Source: Cohnella terricola | Lineage (GTDB): Bacteria > Bacillota > Bacilli > Paenibacillales > Paenibacillaceae | Assembly: GCF_007786475.1 (NCBI RefSeq) | Contig: NZ_VNJJ01000007.1 | Location: forward strand, 164,537-228,536 | Length of the DNA stretch: 64,000 nucleotides | Direction of reading: 5' to 3' | Shown here: positions 29,309 through 39,737 of the stretch, piece after piece | Position numbering within the stretch: position 1 is the stretch's first letter | Layout of the letters: each line of letters opens with the position of its first letter | Notes under the pieces: generated by a model | Told to the model about the DNA's origin: nothing | The model's input: the letters and a program-made list of their open reading frames with translations, nothing else | Databases searched by the model: none | Made by a program: the position numbers and the translations under genes

Positions 29309-30244
29309 TTAAACGCTGCCGTTTCGGATTTTTTCCGCCAATTCGTCGAGCTTGCGGAGCCGGTGGTTCACTCCCGATTTACTGACCCGCCCCTTCAGCA
29401 TCTCACCGACTTCCTTCAGGTTGATATCAGGATGCTGAAGTCTGACTTCGGCCACTTCGCGCAGCTTGTCTGGAAGGTTATGCAAGCCGACTTCCTTCTC
29501 TAGAAGCTTAATATTATCGATCTGCCGCACCGCGGCCCCGATCGTTTTGTTCAAATTCGCGGTCTCGCAATTGACGATCCGGTTGACGGAATTCCGCATA
29601 TCCCTCATGATGCGGACGTCCTCGAATTTGAACAACGCCTGATGCGCACCGATGATGCTTAGGAATTCGATGATCTTCTCGCCTTCTTTAATATACAGAA
29701 TAAATCCTTTCTTACGCTCGATAAACCGGGCGTTCAGATTAAATTTATTCGCGAGATCGACGAGCGCCTTGCAATGCTCCTCGTACATCGACGCAATCTC
29801 CAGATGATAAGACGAGCCTTCCGGGTTGTTCACCGAACCGCCGGCCAGGAAAGCGCCGCGAAGATAAGCTTTCTTGCAGCAGGGCTTGCGCACTAGCTCC
29901 TTATCGATACTCGGATGGAAGAGGAAACCTTCAGATACGATCGACAGCTCGCTTAATATCGATTCCGCCCCGGCGGGTACGCGCACGACGTAGACGTTAT
30001 TTTTTTTGAGCCGCATTTTTTTGCGTACGAGAAGCTCGGTCACGACCGTAAAATGACGTTTGAGAAGCGTGTAAATCCGGCGCGAGATCGCGGCATTCTC
30101 GGTTGCGATATCCAGAACGACCCGCCGGTTCGATAGCGAGATCGTGCCGTTCATGCGAATCAGTGCCGACAGCTCGGCTTTCTCGCAGCAGCTCTCGCTC
30201 TCCAGCAAAGTCAGTTCCTTCTTCGTTTGCGCCGCAAATGACAT
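29309..30244 (-). CDS. whiA: Sporulation/division regulator WhiA
   Basis: A DNA-binding protein with a LAGLIDADG homing-endonuclease-like N-terminal half (about 1-200; [23 protein letters not shown] segment near 125) and a C-terminal helix-turn-helix (about 225-305; [20 protein letters not shown] and [15 protein letters not shown]). 311 residues, family length. It lies directly after yvcK with a gap of seven bases. Confidence 0.96.
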   Translation of the reverse strand: MSFAAQTKKELTLLESESCCEKAELSALIRMNGTISLSNRRVVLDIATENAAISRRIYTLLKRHFTVVTELLVRKKMRLKKNNVYVVRVPAGAESILSELSIVSEGFLFHPSIDKELVRKPCCKKAYLRGAFLAGGSVNNPEGSSYHLEIASMYEEHCKALVDLANKFNLNARFIERKKGFILYIKEGEKIIEFLSIIGAHQALFKFEDVRIMRDMRNSVNRIVNCETANLNKTIGAAVRQIDNIKLLEKEVGLHNLPDKLREVAEVRLQHPDINLKEVGEMLKGRVSKSGVNHRLRKLDELAEKIRNGSV

Positions 30245-30251
30245 GCCTTTT

Positions 30252-31238
30252 TCACCCCTTTCTCAACATCCAGTCCTCGACCAAATGATAAATATGATCG
30301 CTTAGTTTCTCTGCATCATGACGCAAATAAGTTCGGAATAATACCAATGTGTCCGCAATGACTTTATAACCTTGCCGCGTGACCTCATCCAGATCGAGAT
30401 GCACCGCTTTGGAGCCCTGTTCGGCGTACAAGCACTCGACCTGCGGAGGAATTTCTCCGTCGTTCACGATGACATAATCGAATAGCTGATGGCCGATGTG
30501 CGCCTGAACGGCGGCCAGGTGGTCGCTTACAGAGTAGTTGTCGGTTTCTCCGGGCTGTGTCATGACGTTGCAGACGAACAGCTTCACCGCATCCGACTTC
30601 ACGATCGCCTCCGCCAGATCCGGCACGAGCAAGTTCGGCATAATGCTCGTAAACAAGCTGCCCGGACCGAACAGAATCGCATCGGCCTCTTCCAGCGCCT
30701 GCACCGCCTCCGGAAGCGCCTTGACGTCGGAGGGCTCCAGGAATACTCTGCGAATGGCCAGGCCCGACTTCGGAATCGTCGACTCTCCGACGACGATGGA
30801 TCCGTCCTCCATCTCAGCCTTGAGTACGATCGCCTGATTGGCCGCAGGCAGCACTCGTCCGCGAACAGCGAATATTCGGCTAAGCTCCGTAATTCCCGTC
30901 ACGAAATCGCCGGTAATATCGGTCATCGCCGCTAGAATCAGATTGCCCAGACTATGCCCGGCCAAGCCGGTTCCGTTGTTAAATCTATACTTCAGCACTT
31001 CGGTCATCAACGGCTCGATGTCCGCGAGCGCGGACAGAACGTTGCGAATGTCGCCGGGAGGCGGGATTTGCAGCTCTTCGCGCAAAATGCCGGAGCTGCC
31101 GCCGTCATCGGCTACCGTGACGATCGCGGTAATGTCGAGAGGCTTCTGCTTTAAGCCTCGCAGCATGACGGAAAGCCCCGTACCGCCGCCAATGACGACG
31201 ATCCGCGGATTGCGCGGGAGCGTAGGTTGTTGGCTCAT
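30252..31238 (-). CDS. yvcK: YvcK/GlmR family UDP-sugar-binding regulator
   Basis: A CofD-like protein needed for growth on gluconeogenic carbon and cell-wall precursor supply in Bacillus. The 328 residues begin with a Rossmann motif [17 protein letters not shown] (residues 14-30), followed by [25 protein letters not shown], and [14 protein letters not shown] near residue 230. It sits between rapZ and whiA, spaced by a few bases on each side, so the three form one operon. Confidence 0.95.
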   Translation of the reverse strand: MSQQPTLPRNPRIVVIGGGTGLSVMLRGLKQKPLDITAIVTVADDGGSSGILREELQIPPPGDIRNVLSALADIEPLMTEVLKYRFNNGTGLAGHSLGNLILAAMTDITGDFVTGITELSRIFAVRGRVLPAANQAIVLKAEMEDGSIVVGESTIPKSGLAIRRVFLEPSDVKALPEAVQALEEADAILFGPGSLFTSIMPNLLVPDLAEAIVKSDAVKLFVCNVMTQPGETDNYSVSDHLAAVQAHIGHQLFDYVIVNDGEIPPQVECLYAEQGSKAVHLDLDEVTRQGYKVIADTLVLFRTYLRHDAEKLSDHIYHLVEDWMLRKG

Positions 31239-31247
31239 ACCTTCACC

Positions 31248-32141
31248 TCAATTAGGCCGGTCGCGTTCAGAATCGCGATGGCTCACTCTCACCGACTCCG
31301 TGTCGCTGGCCCCTAATCTACGCCCCAAATATTCGGCGATCGCCACCGAACGGTGCTTGCCTCCCGTGCACCCAATGCCGATCACGACCTGGCTTTTGCC
31401 TTCCTTATGGTACATCGGGATTAAAAATTGCAGCATATCGAGCAGCTTGACGAGAAACGTCTGCGTCTCGGGCCATTTCATGACGTAATCATACACGTCC
31501 TGTTCGACCCCTGTCCTCGGACGAAGCGCATCGATATAGTGCGGATTGGGGAGAAACCGAACGTCGAAGATCAAATCCGCGTCAATCGGAACGCCGTATT
31601 TAAAACCGAACGAAGTGACGTTAATCGAGATGTTGTTCGAATCCAGGTTCGAGAACCGGCCGATGATTTTCTCCTTTAACGCCGCCGGCTTCAGGCTGCT
31701 CGTATCGATCACCTGGTTCGCCCAGCCTTTCAGGTCTTCCAGAAGCTTACGTTCCAAGTGTATCCCGTCGAGCGGCAACCCATCCGGGGCAAGCGGATGC
31801 CTGCGCCTGCTCTCCTTATAGCGTTGGACCAGAACGGAATCCGTCGCGTCTAGGAACAGAATCTCGTAATTGATCGTGTAATTCTCTCGAATATCGTTAA
31901 GCGATTCGGACAGCGCCGTGAAAAATTCCCGTCCGCGCAAGTCGATCACCAGAGCAACCTTGGCAATGCGTCCTTGGGATTGTTCTATGAGTTCGGCGAA
32001 CTTCGGAATGAGCACCGGCGGCAAGTTATCGACGCAGAAAAAACCCAAATCCTCCAAGCTCTGAACGGCTATCGTCTTACCCGCTCCCGACATTCCCGTT
32101 ATGATAACGAGCGTCGGCTGCGGCGTTATCGTCGTTTCCAT
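31248..32141 (-). CDS. rapZ: RNase adapter/nucleotide-binding protein RapZ (YvcJ)
   Basis: 297 residues with a Walker A motif GMSGAGKT (16-23), VDNLPP (about 37-42), a Walker B-like VIDLRG, and the C-terminal segment CTGGKHRSV with HxSV-like residues conserved in the family (about 266-274). In Gammaproteobacteria RapZ binds GlcN6P and steers RNase E; in Bacillus YvcJ is a nucleotide-binding protein of less clear role. The ATG after GAGAGG is chosen over a longer upstream frame. Confidence 0.95.
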   Translation of the reverse strand: METTITPQPTLVIITGMSGAGKTIAVQSLEDLGFFCVDNLPPVLIPKFAELIEQSQGRIAKVALVIDLRGREFFTALSESLNDIRENYTINYEILFLDATDSVLVQRYKESRRRHPLAPDGLPLDGIHLERKLLEDLKGWANQVIDTSSLKPAALKEKIIGRFSNLDSNNISINVTSFGFKYGVPIDADLIFDVRFLPNPHYIDALRPRTGVEQDVYDYVMKWPETQTFLVKLLDMLQFLIPMYHKEGKSQVVIGIGCTGGKHRSVAIAEYLGRRLGASDTESVRVSHRDSERDRPN

Positions 32142-32182
32142 CCCAATCCCTCTCTTCTCGAGGTTTAATGATCCCTGCAAAA

Positions 32183-32223
32183 TAAAAACGCCCGAACTCC
32201 ATCAGGCTGACGGAGCCGAGCGT
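32183..32223 (-). terminator. Terminator of glk
   Basis: On the minus strand ACGC-CG-CTCC pairs with GGAG-CG-GCGT across an 11-base loop, then TTTTTATTTT. It separates glk from rapZ. Confidence 0.85.
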
Positions 32224-32232
32224 CTGCGTTAA

Positions 32233-33186
32233 TTAAGCTCTAAGGAACAAACCCGCAGCACCCACGACTCCGGCGTTGTTGCCCAACTCGGCAGCGACGA
32301 TCTCCACTCCGGCGCGAGCGTTCTCCGGCGTATACTTGTCGAACGCTTCGCGGATTTGGGAGAACAGGAACTCTCCCGCCTTGCTCACCCCTCCGCCGAT
32401 GATGAAGCGTTGAGGGTTCACGACAATCGCGACCGTCGCCATCGATTTGCCTAAGTAGAACGCGGCCCGGCTGACGATCCTCTGCGCGACCTCGTCTCCG
32501 CCTTTCGCCGCGTCGACTACGTCTTTGGCGGTCAATTCGCCTTCCACAAGGGAAAGCGTCGTACGGTCGCCCCGCTCTACCGCGTCTTTCGCCATGCGAA
32601 TAATTCCGGTTGCCGACGACACCGTCTCCAGGCAGCCCATCTTGCCGCAGCCGCATTGGATCGCTTCGAGATCGGCCACGATCGACATGTGGCCTAGTTC
32701 TCCTGCCATACCCGTAAATCCTTCTATGAGCCGGTTATTCAAAATGATTCCGCCGCCTACGCCCGTTCCCAACGTATAGCAAACGCAATTCGCGATTCCT
32801 TTGCCCGCGCCGCCCCAAGCTTCCCCGAGCGCCGCCACATTAGCGTCGTTATTGATTTTGACCAGCTTGCCAAGCTTCTCTTCCATAATCCGCTTAACGG
32901 GTACGTCCTTGAAAGGAAGGTTCGGCGTGAAGTCGATGATCCCCTCGGGAATATTCAGAAATCCGGCGATGCCGATCCCTACGCCCTCTACGGCATCCCA
33001 TTCTGTCGTTCCCGGAGGCACGAGCTCTTGGACATAGGCCGCAATGTTGGTTAATACGGCGTCCGCCCCCTCGGCGGCTTGCGTAGGTCCTTCATGCATG
33101 CGAAGCAGATTCCCCGCCGCGTTGCACAAGCCCACCTTAATAGCGGTTCCGCCCAAATCTACGCCTACGAACAATGATTCTGACAT
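32233..33186 (-). CDS. glk: ROK family glucokinase
   Basis: Phosphorylates glucose with ATP in the cytoplasm. The 317 residues carry the phosphate-1 loop VGVDLGGTAIKVG (7-19), NNDANVAALGE with the catalytic Asp (about 106), GTGVGGG (about 134-140), the ROK zinc site GELGH...CGCGKMGCLE (about 155-180) and IGGGVS. The ATG at 33186 is preferred, since the GTG four codons upstream is part of the ribosome-binding site GAGGTG. Its position between trxB and rapZ differs from B. subtilis. Confidence 0.95.
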   Translation of the reverse strand: MSESLFVGVDLGGTAIKVGLCNAAGNLLRMHEGPTQAAEGADAVLTNIAAYVQELVPPGTTEWDAVEGVGIGIAGFLNIPEGIIDFTPNLPFKDVPVKRIMEEKLGKLVKINNDANVAALGEAWGGAGKGIANCVCYTLGTGVGGGIILNNRLIEGFTGMAGELGHMSIVADLEAIQCGCGKMGCLETVSSATGIIRMAKDAVERGDRTTLSLVEGELTAKDVVDAAKGGDEVAQRIVSRAAFYLGKSMATVAIVVNPQRFIIGGGVSKAGEFLFSQIREAFDKYTPENARAGVEIVAAELGNNAGVVGAAGLFLRA

Positions 33187-33225
33187 TTTTGTCGACACCT
33201 CATAAAAAATATTGTATTAACTTGC

Positions 33226-33263
33226 AAAAAGAACGGCTTTCGCCGCCGAGCGGCGGCGGAAGC
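33226..33263 (-). terminator. Terminator of trxB
   Basis: GCTTCCGCCGCC pairs with GGCGGCGAAAGC on the minus strand around a four-base loop, followed after a few bases by CTTTTTG. Confidence 0.8.
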
Positions 33264-33273
33264 GGTATAAATA

Positions 33274-34221
33274 TTAGAGAGCCTGGCTCCAATCGTGCGT
33301 CGAGGAACCTTCCAGGAACTTCTCGCAATCGAGAGCGGCCATGCATCCGCTGCCGGCTGCGGTGATCGCTTGCCGATACTTATGATCCTGAACGTCGCCG
33401 CATGCGAACACGCCCGGAACGTTCGTCTCCGTCGATCCCGGTTTCACCTTGATATAACCGAGTTCGTCCGTATCGATTTGATTATCGAGGAACTTCGTAT
33501 TCGGCGTATGGCCGATCGCCACGAACAAGCCCTGCGTATCGATGACTTCTTCCTCGTCGGTTGCATTGTTGCGGACCTTCAATCCGGTTACGCCTTGATC
33601 CCCCGCGATGACTTCGATCGGAGTCTTGTTCAGTCCCCACAAAATCTTGTTGTTCTCGCGAGCCCGGTCTTGCATGATTTTGGAAGCCCGCATCTCGTCG
33701 CGCCGGTGTACGAGCGTCACTTCGGAAGCGAAACGAGTCAGGAAATTCGCTTCCTCCATTGCCGAGTCACCGCCGCCGACGACGATGATCTTCTTGCCCC
33801 TGAAGAAGAAACCGTCGCAAGTCGCGCACGTGCTGACACCGCGTCCCACGTTGTCTTTCTCGCCCGGGATACCCATATATTTGGCCGACGCGCCGGTCGA
33901 AATAATGAGCGTTTCCGCCTGCAGCGTTTCTCCGCCTTCGAGCTCCAAGGTGAACGGCCGCTTGGACATGTCCACCTTGTTAATCCAGCCGGTGCGGAAT
34001 TCCGCGCCGAAACGCTCCGCCTGCTTGCGCATATTCGCCATCAAGTCCGGACCCATGATACCTTCCGGAAACCCAGGGAAATTCTCGACGTCCGTCGTCG
34101 TTGTCAATTGGCCGCCCGGTTCGGGTCCTTCGATGATCAGAGGGGACAAGTTCGCCCTCGCCAAATAGATGGCTGCCGTCAATCCTGCCGGTCCCGTTCC
34201 GATTACGATTGTCTTATGCAT
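33274..34221 (-). CDS. trxB: Thioredoxin-disulfide reductase
   Basis: An NADPH-dependent flavoenzyme that reduces thioredoxin. The 315 residues have an FAD motif IGTGPAG (7-13), the redox pair CATC (Cys132, Cys135), the NADPH motif GGGDSAMEEA (149-158), HRRDEMRA and the C-terminal GVFACGDVQD. ATG with AGGAGG seven bases before it. Downstream of the TPR protein gene with a gap of about 30 bases, the same neighbours as in B. subtilis. Confidence 0.97.
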   Translation of the reverse strand: MHKTIVIGTGPAGLTAAIYLARANLSPLIIEGPEPGGQLTTTTDVENFPGFPEGIMGPDLMANMRKQAERFGAEFRTGWINKVDMSKRPFTLELEGGETLQAETLIISTGASAKYMGIPGEKDNVGRGVSTCATCDGFFFRGKKIIVVGGGDSAMEEANFLTRFASEVTLVHRRDEMRASKIMQDRARENNKILWGLNKTPIEVIAGDQGVTGLKVRNNATDEEEVIDTQGLFVAIGHTPNTKFLDNQIDTDELGYIKVKPGSTETNVPGVFACGDVQDHKYRQAITAAGSGCMAALDCEKFLEGSSTHDWSQAL

Positions 34222-34250
34222 GATGCTTCCTCCTGTCACGCAGTTCCGTT

Positions 34251-35981
34251 TCAGTTAAAAGACTGTCTCGTCAAGTCCAGCTTCTCCCGAATGCCGCAAG
34301 CTTCGTCGATCCGATTCGCATAGCGACTGATGCTCGCTTGCGATACGCCATAACGGCTGACCAGATCCGCGTAGGTCACGGTTCTGCGGTGCATCTTTGC
34401 CGTCCAGTATTCAAGAGCCGCCGCCCAAGCGGTAGACTTGTGAAGCTTCGGCACTTCCGGATACACCCGGGATAAATAATCGACCCACAACGTCATCATA
34501 TCATGCTGCTGTACGACGTCGTATCGGCCCGCCATGCCTTCGAGCGCGTGTTCGAGAACGACTTGCCAAGAGCTATCCCATACAGGGAGCCTGGCGGATT
34601 TCCGCCGAGCCTCAAGCGTTAACGTTCTTCCGCTGAAAGTGACCGCAAGCGAATCCTGCACGCCAATCGAGCGCAGCACCAATACCGCTACCCTCTTTAA
34701 TTCGTCTTCTTCGTCCGGATCGACCAGAAAGGATTTTAACGCCTCAATCACTTCTTCGTCCGCGACAAGACCCAGCGCTTGAATGACCTGAACCTTCGTT
34801 CGACGGTCCCCGTGGCGAAGCGCCCAGAAAAAGGACGAGCGGATCAGCGGATCGTTTTTGATCGCTTCCGTAACTTGTCCCGGACTATGCTCCCATTGCT
34901 TGAACTGCTCCTCGAAAGGAAGATGATAGTGATAATGCGTCGGCGGATTTTCCCCGCCCGCCCGCACGGCATCCAATCTCTTGAGATAAAATTTCGGCAC
35001 CGGCGATTCGGGGTCGAGCCGTTCCGCATTCTGCCAATACTTCTTCGCTTCTTCGTAACGCTTCAGGTTGACGGCCGCAATCGCGGCAAAATGGTGCAAA
35101 CTCGGCTCTCCGGACAGTTCGCCGGTCCTCAGAAGACGACGGAAATGCTGATAGGCTTCGCGGTGCTCACCGACGATACCTAGCGTCGTCGCCAGCTTGA
35201 ATACGTGCTCGGGATGAAACGGCACCGTTTTGTTCAGCTTCTCGATCAGTGCCCGCAATTGCTCTTCTTGATTGGAGTGTTGGTAGAAGATCGCAAGGTT
35301 GCAGAGCGCGTGCAGATTGCCCGGCTCTACCGCGAGTACCTCGGTGATGGTCGCTACCGACTTGTCGAACAGCCCCATGTAGTAGTATGCCAACCCCAGG
35401 TTATTCCTTGCCGCTAGAAAGTCGGGCTGACGGCTAATAATTTCTTCCAGGATTTTAACCGCTTCGGTGAAGCGGCCGGCTTCCAATAATTCCCTAGCTT
35501 TATCGTGCGCATATACGTTTTCTTTCGCCTTGATGGTCACTAGCTTTGTCGGCCGATTGAGCTCGTAGTGAAGCAAGTCGAGCAGTTCGTCCGACTCCTC
35601 CAGGAATTGCCCCTCCAGATCGTTCTCCAGATACCGGACAAGAGCTTCTTCCGCGGCCTCGAACAACTCCATGTTGGCATAGTTGTTGGCCAGGTAATAA
35701 TAACATTCCGTCATGGCCGGATCGATCTGATCGAGTACCGACCGGAGAATGACGTTCGACTCCTCGTAACGCCCCATCTCGGACAGAATGCCCGCCATGT
35801 TGCAGTGGTTTACGGGATTTTCCGGCTCGTACTCCACCGCTCTGCGGAAATATTTGAGCGCCTTGTCGTAATGATATCGATCCAGCGACTGCACGGCTCG
35901 TTCAAAGAAGAAAGTCGCATCCAGACGCATCGGAATGACTTTGGGTCGCCGGTTCTTGACCGCACGTTTTCGCTGGCTCAT
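34251..35981 (-). CDS. TPR repeat protein with C-terminal helix-turn-helix-like segment
   Basis: The 576-residue protein has tandem tetratricopeptide repeats at about 22-110, 150-260 and 265-330 (for example AVQSLDRYHYDKALKYFRRA, AGRFTEAVKILEEI). Then come a HEAT-like stretch (about 375-440), and a C-terminal domain ending in TYADLVSRYGVSQASISRYA, which resembles a helix-turn-helix. The start is the ATG nine bases after GAGGAGG. It corresponds by position to the TPR protein YvcD next to trxB in B. subtilis. Role unknown; scaffold or regulator are both possible. Confidence 0.85.
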   Translation of the reverse strand: MSQRKRAVKNRRPKVIPMRLDATFFFERAVQSLDRYHYDKALKYFRRAVEYEPENPVNHCNMAGILSEMGRYEESNVILRSVLDQIDPAMTECYYYLANNYANMELFEAAEEALVRYLENDLEGQFLEESDELLDLLHYELNRPTKLVTIKAKENVYAHDKARELLEAGRFTEAVKILEEIISRQPDFLAARNNLGLAYYYMGLFDKSVATITEVLAVEPGNLHALCNLAIFYQHSNQEEQLRALIEKLNKTVPFHPEHVFKLATTLGIVGEHREAYQHFRRLLRTGELSGEPSLHHFAAIAAVNLKRYEEAKKYWQNAERLDPESPVPKFYLKRLDAVRAGGENPPTHYHYHLPFEEQFKQWEHSPGQVTEAIKNDPLIRSSFFWALRHGDRRTKVQVIQALGLVADEEVIEALKSFLVDPDEEDELKRVAVLVLRSIGVQDSLAVTFSGRTLTLEARRKSARLPVWDSSWQVVLEHALEGMAGRYDVVQQHDMMTLWVDYLSRVYPEVPKLHKSTAWAAALEYWTAKMHRRTVTYADLVSRYGVSQASISRYANRIDEACGIREKLDLTRQSFN

Positions 35982-36102
35982 CGCAAGGCACCTCCTCGTT
36001 GTTGTTGGACTTCGTTGAACATCGTCACCCAAGATTATAACACAGCCTGAGTAATCCCGAAAATAAAACTCCCAGGCACCCCTTCCTCCCTTGGATATAG
36101 GA

Positions 36103-36145
36103 AAGAGCCATTAACGAATGCAAACAGCATTCGTTAATGGCTCTT
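36103..36145. terminator. Strong bidirectional terminator after prs
   Basis: A perfect 19-bp stem (AAGAGCCATTAACGAATGC and its complement) around a five-base loop lies just past the prs stop. The flanking T tracts are short. Confidence 0.85.
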
Positions 36146-36163
36146 ATCGGCAAGAAAGGATTT

Positions 36164-37117
36164 CTACACACCTTTCGTCTTGAACAGCGTGCTGATCGAG
36201 CCGCCTTCCATAATGATGCGGGTTGCTTCCGCAAGCATAGGAGCGACAGAGATCACATTAAATCGGGACGAACGTTCTTCCGGCAGCAGAATGGAGTCGG
36301 TCACGACAACTTCCTTGATGCTCGGGTGATCCAGGCGTTGCAGGGCAGGTCCGGAGAACAACGGATGCGTCGCGCACACGTAAGGATCTTCGGCTCCGCG
36401 TTCCTTCAAGCCCTCTACGACATTTACGATCGTCGTGCCGGTATCGATCATATCCTCGATAATGATCGGCGTGTACCCTTTGACGTCTCCAATGACGTGA
36501 GTGATCACGGATTCGTTATGCGCAGGGCGCTTCTTGATCATGATGGCAAAGGAGCAATCCAATTGGTTCGCCAGCTTCTCAGCCGTCGAAGCTCGTCCCG
36601 CGTCCGGGGATACGACAACCGGATTGCGGATATTTTGCGATTTCAAATAATCGCTGATGAGATCCAGCGCAGTAAGATGGTCTACCGGAATATCGAAGAA
36701 TCCTTGGATAGCCGGGGCATGCAGATCAATCGTTACGATCCGATGCGCGCCGACCGTCGTCAGAACGTCGGCAACCATTTTCGCCGAGATCGGTTCGCGC
36801 GGAGCGGCTTTCCGTTCTTGCCGGGCATATCCGTAGTACGGAAGCACGACGTTGATCGTACGCGCCGAAGCTCTCTTGGCCGCATCGATCATGACCAGCA
36901 ATTCAACGAAATAATCGTTGATCGGATGAGATAAAGACTGAACTAGGAATACGTCGCAGTTGCGAATCGTTTCCTCGTAGTGAACATAGACCTCGCCGCT
37001 CTTGAACCGGGAAAGTTTGATCTTCCCAAGCGGCAATCCGAGATTATCGGCGATCTTGTTGGCGAGTAGCGGATTGGATGATCCCGAAAAAATGCGAAGC
37101 TTACTGCTGCTGTACAT
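36164..37117 (-). CDS. prs: Ribose-phosphate pyrophosphokinase
   Basis: Makes PRPP, the starting substrate of HisG and of purine and pyrimidine synthesis. The 317 residues show the ATP loop YYGYARQERK (about 93-102), the metal-binding TIDLHAPAIQGFF (about 129-141), the PRPP loop EDMIDTGTT (about 221-229) and GRASTAEKLAN. The ATG after GGAGG gives a normal length. It lies 94 bases downstream of the his operon end on the same strand, so it may receive read-through, which would couple PRPP supply with histidine synthesis (inference). Confidence 0.95.
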   Translation of the reverse strand: MYSSSKLRIFSGSSNPLLANKIADNLGLPLGKIKLSRFKSGEVYVHYEETIRNCDVFLVQSLSHPINDYFVELLVMIDAAKRASARTINVVLPYYGYARQERKAAPREPISAKMVADVLTTVGAHRIVTIDLHAPAIQGFFDIPVDHLTALDLISDYLKSQNIRNPVVVSPDAGRASTAEKLANQLDCSFAIMIKKRPAHNESVITHVIGDVKGYTPIIIEDMIDTGTTIVNVVEGLKERGAEDPYVCATHPLFSGPALQRLDHPSIKEVVVTDSILLPEERSSRFNVISVAPMLAEATRIIMEGGSISTLFKTKGV

Positions 37118-37211
37118 GTGCCCCTCCATATTTAGCTTATCGACACGCAATTTGTCGAAAACCGTCAGTCAACCTATCGTCAACCTCATTATACATGAGT
37201 TCGGCCAAATT

Positions 37212-38039
37212 TTAAAAAGGTTTCAACACCCGTTTACGCCCTTCAAAGGTCGCAATATGCGAGTATCCGGCATTTTTCAGCATCGTTTGCGCATCTTGCC
37301 CTTTTTGTCCGACTTTGTCGGGGTGATGGGCGTCCGAACCATAAGTTACCGGTATGCCATAGGCATTGGCCCGTTCCAAAATGCTTAACGACGGATACAT
37401 CTCTTTGCAAGGCGCATAATAACCCGCCGAATTGAGTTCGAATGCCAGATCGTGTTTCTTGACGGCTTGCAGAGCCGCGTCCTCCAAGGGGGTTACGTCT
37501 TCCTCCGGCTTGCCGGAAAACCGCTTGATCGCGTCGATATGACCGATGTAGTCGTAAAAACCTGTAGCGGCGGCTTTGCGGATCGCATCGAAATATTGTT
37601 CGAATACGTCCACGATGCGCCTGCCTTCCCACCGATGCACTTGGCGGAAATCCGTTACGTCCCACGTTCCCAGAAAATGGACCGAACCGATGACGTAGTC
37701 CCATGGATATCCGTTTACGATTTTCTCGATCTTTTCCTCGCAGCCTTCGATATAGTCTCCCTCGAGACCGACGCGAACCTCGATGCGGCCTTTGTATTTC
37801 TCCTTCAGGCTTAAGCACTCTTCAACGTAACGCGGAAGCTCGTCCATCGGCATCGCGGAGTCGGGATTCTCCTCGTGGGAGATATGAAGCAGCGGCATAT
37901 GATCGGACAACCCGATCTGCTCCATGCCTTTATCGATCGCGCTTAGGATGTATTCCTCCAACGTTCCGACCGCGTGTCCGCAACGATAGTTATGCGTATG
38001 GTAATCGATCGGCATGCCCTTATATTGGGCCGTCGTCAT
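37212..38039 (-). CDS. hisK: PHP-family histidinol-phosphatase
   Basis: Removes phosphate from histidinol phosphate, the penultimate group of steps. The 275 residues form a PHP metal-dependent fold with DYHTHNYRCGHA (about 11-22), GLSDHMPL (about 41-48), GLEGDYIEG, YVIGSVHFLG (about 115-124), DYIGHIDAIKRF and the end motif YGSDAHHPDKVG (about 238-249). HisB in this operon is the dehydratase-only type, so this gene supplies the missing activity. The ATG is taken in preference to the GTG abutting the hisI stop. Confidence 0.94.
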   Translation of the reverse strand: MTTAQYKGMPIDYHTHNYRCGHAVGTLEEYILSAIDKGMEQIGLSDHMPLLHISHEENPDSAMPMDELPRYVEECLSLKEKYKGRIEVRVGLEGDYIEGCEEKIEKIVNGYPWDYVIGSVHFLGTWDVTDFRQVHRWEGRRIVDVFEQYFDAIRKAAATGFYDYIGHIDAIKRFSGKPEEDVTPLEDAALQAVKKHDLAFELNSAGYYAPCKEMYPSLSILERANAYGIPVTYGSDAHHPDKVGQKGQDAQTMLKNAGYSHIATFEGRKRVLKPF

Positions 38040-38048
38040 AGCTGTCAC

Positions 38049-38720
38049 CTAATCTTTCTTAACCGGCTTCCGATGCCGGAATTCCAATTCCTGAAGCACG
38101 CCGTCGAACGGAATGCCTTGCTCGCGCAGCAATACCATCAAGTGGAAAATGAGGTCGGCGGACTCGCAGCGAAGCTCGTCCTGGTCGCGGTTCTTGGCGG
38201 CGATGATCACTTCCGCAGTTTCTTCCCCGACCTTCTTGAGGATCTTGTCTAGACCTTTCTCGAACAAATACGTCGTATACGCGCCCTCCGGACGTTCGGC
38301 ATCTCTCTGCGCGATCGTTTCCTCGAGACGGCTGAGCGGACCGAAACGGTCTTCCTTCGAAGCTTGTTCGTTCGCCGTTCCCGATCCTTCCCGGTAGAAA
38401 CAGCTGTAAGCTCCCGTATGGCAAGCCGGTCCCTTCTGCTTAACTTTCACGAGAAGCGTATCGCCGTCGCAATCGTAATGCAGGGATACGATCTGCTGCG
38501 TATGGCCGCTGGTAGCGCCTTTGTTCCACAATTCTCCTCTGGAACGGCTCCAGAACCAGGTTTGGCCGCTTTCGAGCGACTTCGCCAGCGATTCCTTGTT
38601 CATGTAGGCAAGCATAAGCACTTCTTTGCTTAACGCGTCCTGCACGACAGCCGGCACAAGTCCGTTCGAGTCCCATTTGATCTGTTCCTGCAATTGCGCG
38701 GATTCCGTTTGCTGTGTCAT
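38049..38720 (-). CDS. hisI: Bifunctional phosphoribosyl-AMP cyclohydrolase / phosphoribosyl-ATP pyrophosphatase
   Basis: Steps 2 and 3 of histidine synthesis in one chain (HisIE). The 223 residues have a HisI domain (about 10-120: [39 protein letters not shown] with zinc/metal ligands) and a HisE domain (about 130-215: [15 protein letters not shown]). It overlaps hisF by four bases, which suggests coupled translation. Confidence 0.97.
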   Translation of the reverse strand: MTQQTESAQLQEQIKWDSNGLVPAVVQDALSKEVLMLAYMNKESLAKSLESGQTWFWSRSRGELWNKGATSGHTQQIVSLHYDCDGDTLLVKVKQKGPACHTGAYSCFYREGSGTANEQASKEDRFGPLSRLEETIAQRDAERPEGAYTTYLFEKGLDKILKKVGEETAEVIIAAKNRDQDELRCESADLIFHLMVLLREQGIPFDGVLQELEFRHRKPVKKD

Positions 38721-39475
38721 CTTACGTTCACTCCTTTGCCGCGCAATGCGGCTTTGACTTCTTGAACCGATACTTCTTTATAGTGGAAAATGCTCGCCGC
38801 CAGCGCAGCGTCCGCTTGCCCTTCCGCGAATACGTCCGCGAAATGCTCCGCGTTGCCCGCGCCGCCGGAAGCGATAACCGGAATGCCGACGCTGCCCGAC
38901 ACCGCCCGCGTCAGGGCGACATCGAAGCCGTCCTTCGTTCCGTCCGCGTCCATGCTCGTCAGCAGCAACTCGCCCGCTCCCCGGCGCTCCGCTTCCTGCG
39001 CCCAGGCGATCGCCCGGATGCCCGTCGCGTTGCGTCCGCCGTGGGTGAACACTTCCCACTCGCCCCACTCTTCGTTAAACTTCGCGTCGATCGCCACCAC
39101 GATACACTGCGCTCCGAACGTCCGCGAACCGTCCGTAATCAAATCCGGGTTGCGGATCGCCGCCGTATTGATGCCGATTTTGTCCGCTCCCGCGCGAAGC
39201 AGCCGCTTCATGTCCTCTACCGCCGAGATTCCTCCGCCTACCGTAAACGGTATCGTTATCTCCCCGGCCGTCCGCCGCACGACATCCACCATCGTCGCCC
39301 GGCCTTCCACCGACGCCGAGATGTCCAGAAATACGAGCTCATCCGCGCCTTCGCGGTCATACAGCGCCGCAAGCTCCACCGGATCCCCGGCATCCCGCAA
39401 ATTCACGAAGTTCACGCCCTTGACGACCCGACCGTCTTTCACGTCGAGGCAAGGTACAATTCGTTTTGCTAACAA
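38717..39475 (-). CDS. hisF: Imidazole glycerol phosphate synthase cyclase subunit
   Basis: Together with HisH it forms imidazole glycerol phosphate and AICAR. The 252-residue TIM barrel has the catalytic Asp11 in [16 protein letters not shown] and the second Asp in [14 protein letters not shown] (about 126-139); phosphate loops include GGGI and ASGGAG. The start codon is TTG. A 221-bp inverted-repeat element lies between hisA and this gene. Confidence 0.97.
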   Translation of the reverse strand: MLAKRIVPCLDVKDGRVVKGVNFVNLRDAGDPVELAALYDREGADELVFLDISASVEGRATMVDVVRRTAGEITIPFTVGGGISAVEDMKRLLRAGADKIGINTAAIRNPDLITDGSRTFGAQCIVVAIDAKFNEEWGEWEVFTHGGRNATGIRAIAWAQEAERRGAGELLLTSMDADGTKDGFDVALTRAVSGSVGIPVIASGGAGNAEHFADVFAEGQADAALAASIFHYKEVSVQEVKAALRGKGVNVR

Positions 39476-39495
39476 GTGTCGTTCCCCCTTTTAGA

Positions 39496-39716
39496 GGTAG
39501 TTCAAAAAGTCCGATTTTGATTACGATGCCATTTCAAGAAGAATAATCGACATCGAATCTTGAATTCCGCCGGATCTTCCGGTACTCACGTAGCCCTACA
39601 CTTTGCTATCGCTTCCTCATCACCGGTCTTCATCCAACCTTCCCGGATGCATGGGCGAGCAGTTCGCCGTAGGCGAACGACCAGCCTCGGTACTGAAAAT
39701 CGAACTTTTTGAACAC
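39496..39716. repeat. Inverted-repeat element, full copy, between hisA and hisF
   Basis: The ends are inverted repeats of about 19 bp (GTTCAAAAAGTCCGATTTT at 39500 and its near-complement ending at 39714). The interior contains two small perfect hairpins (GTTCGCC/GGCGAAC; CCGGA/TCCGG) and no reading frame of note. A shorter copy of the same element with the same ends lies at 40529-40602. The architecture is that of a MITE or other small non-autonomous repeat; no transposase is nearby and no clear target duplication is visible. Confidence 0.8.
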
Positions 39717-39737
39717 GCTCTCTTACCGCATTGTCCT

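Noticed and set aside
39500..39720. An insertion sequence with transposase between hisA and hisF
   Set aside because: The element is only about 220 bases and encodes no protein; it is a non-coding inverted-repeat element.
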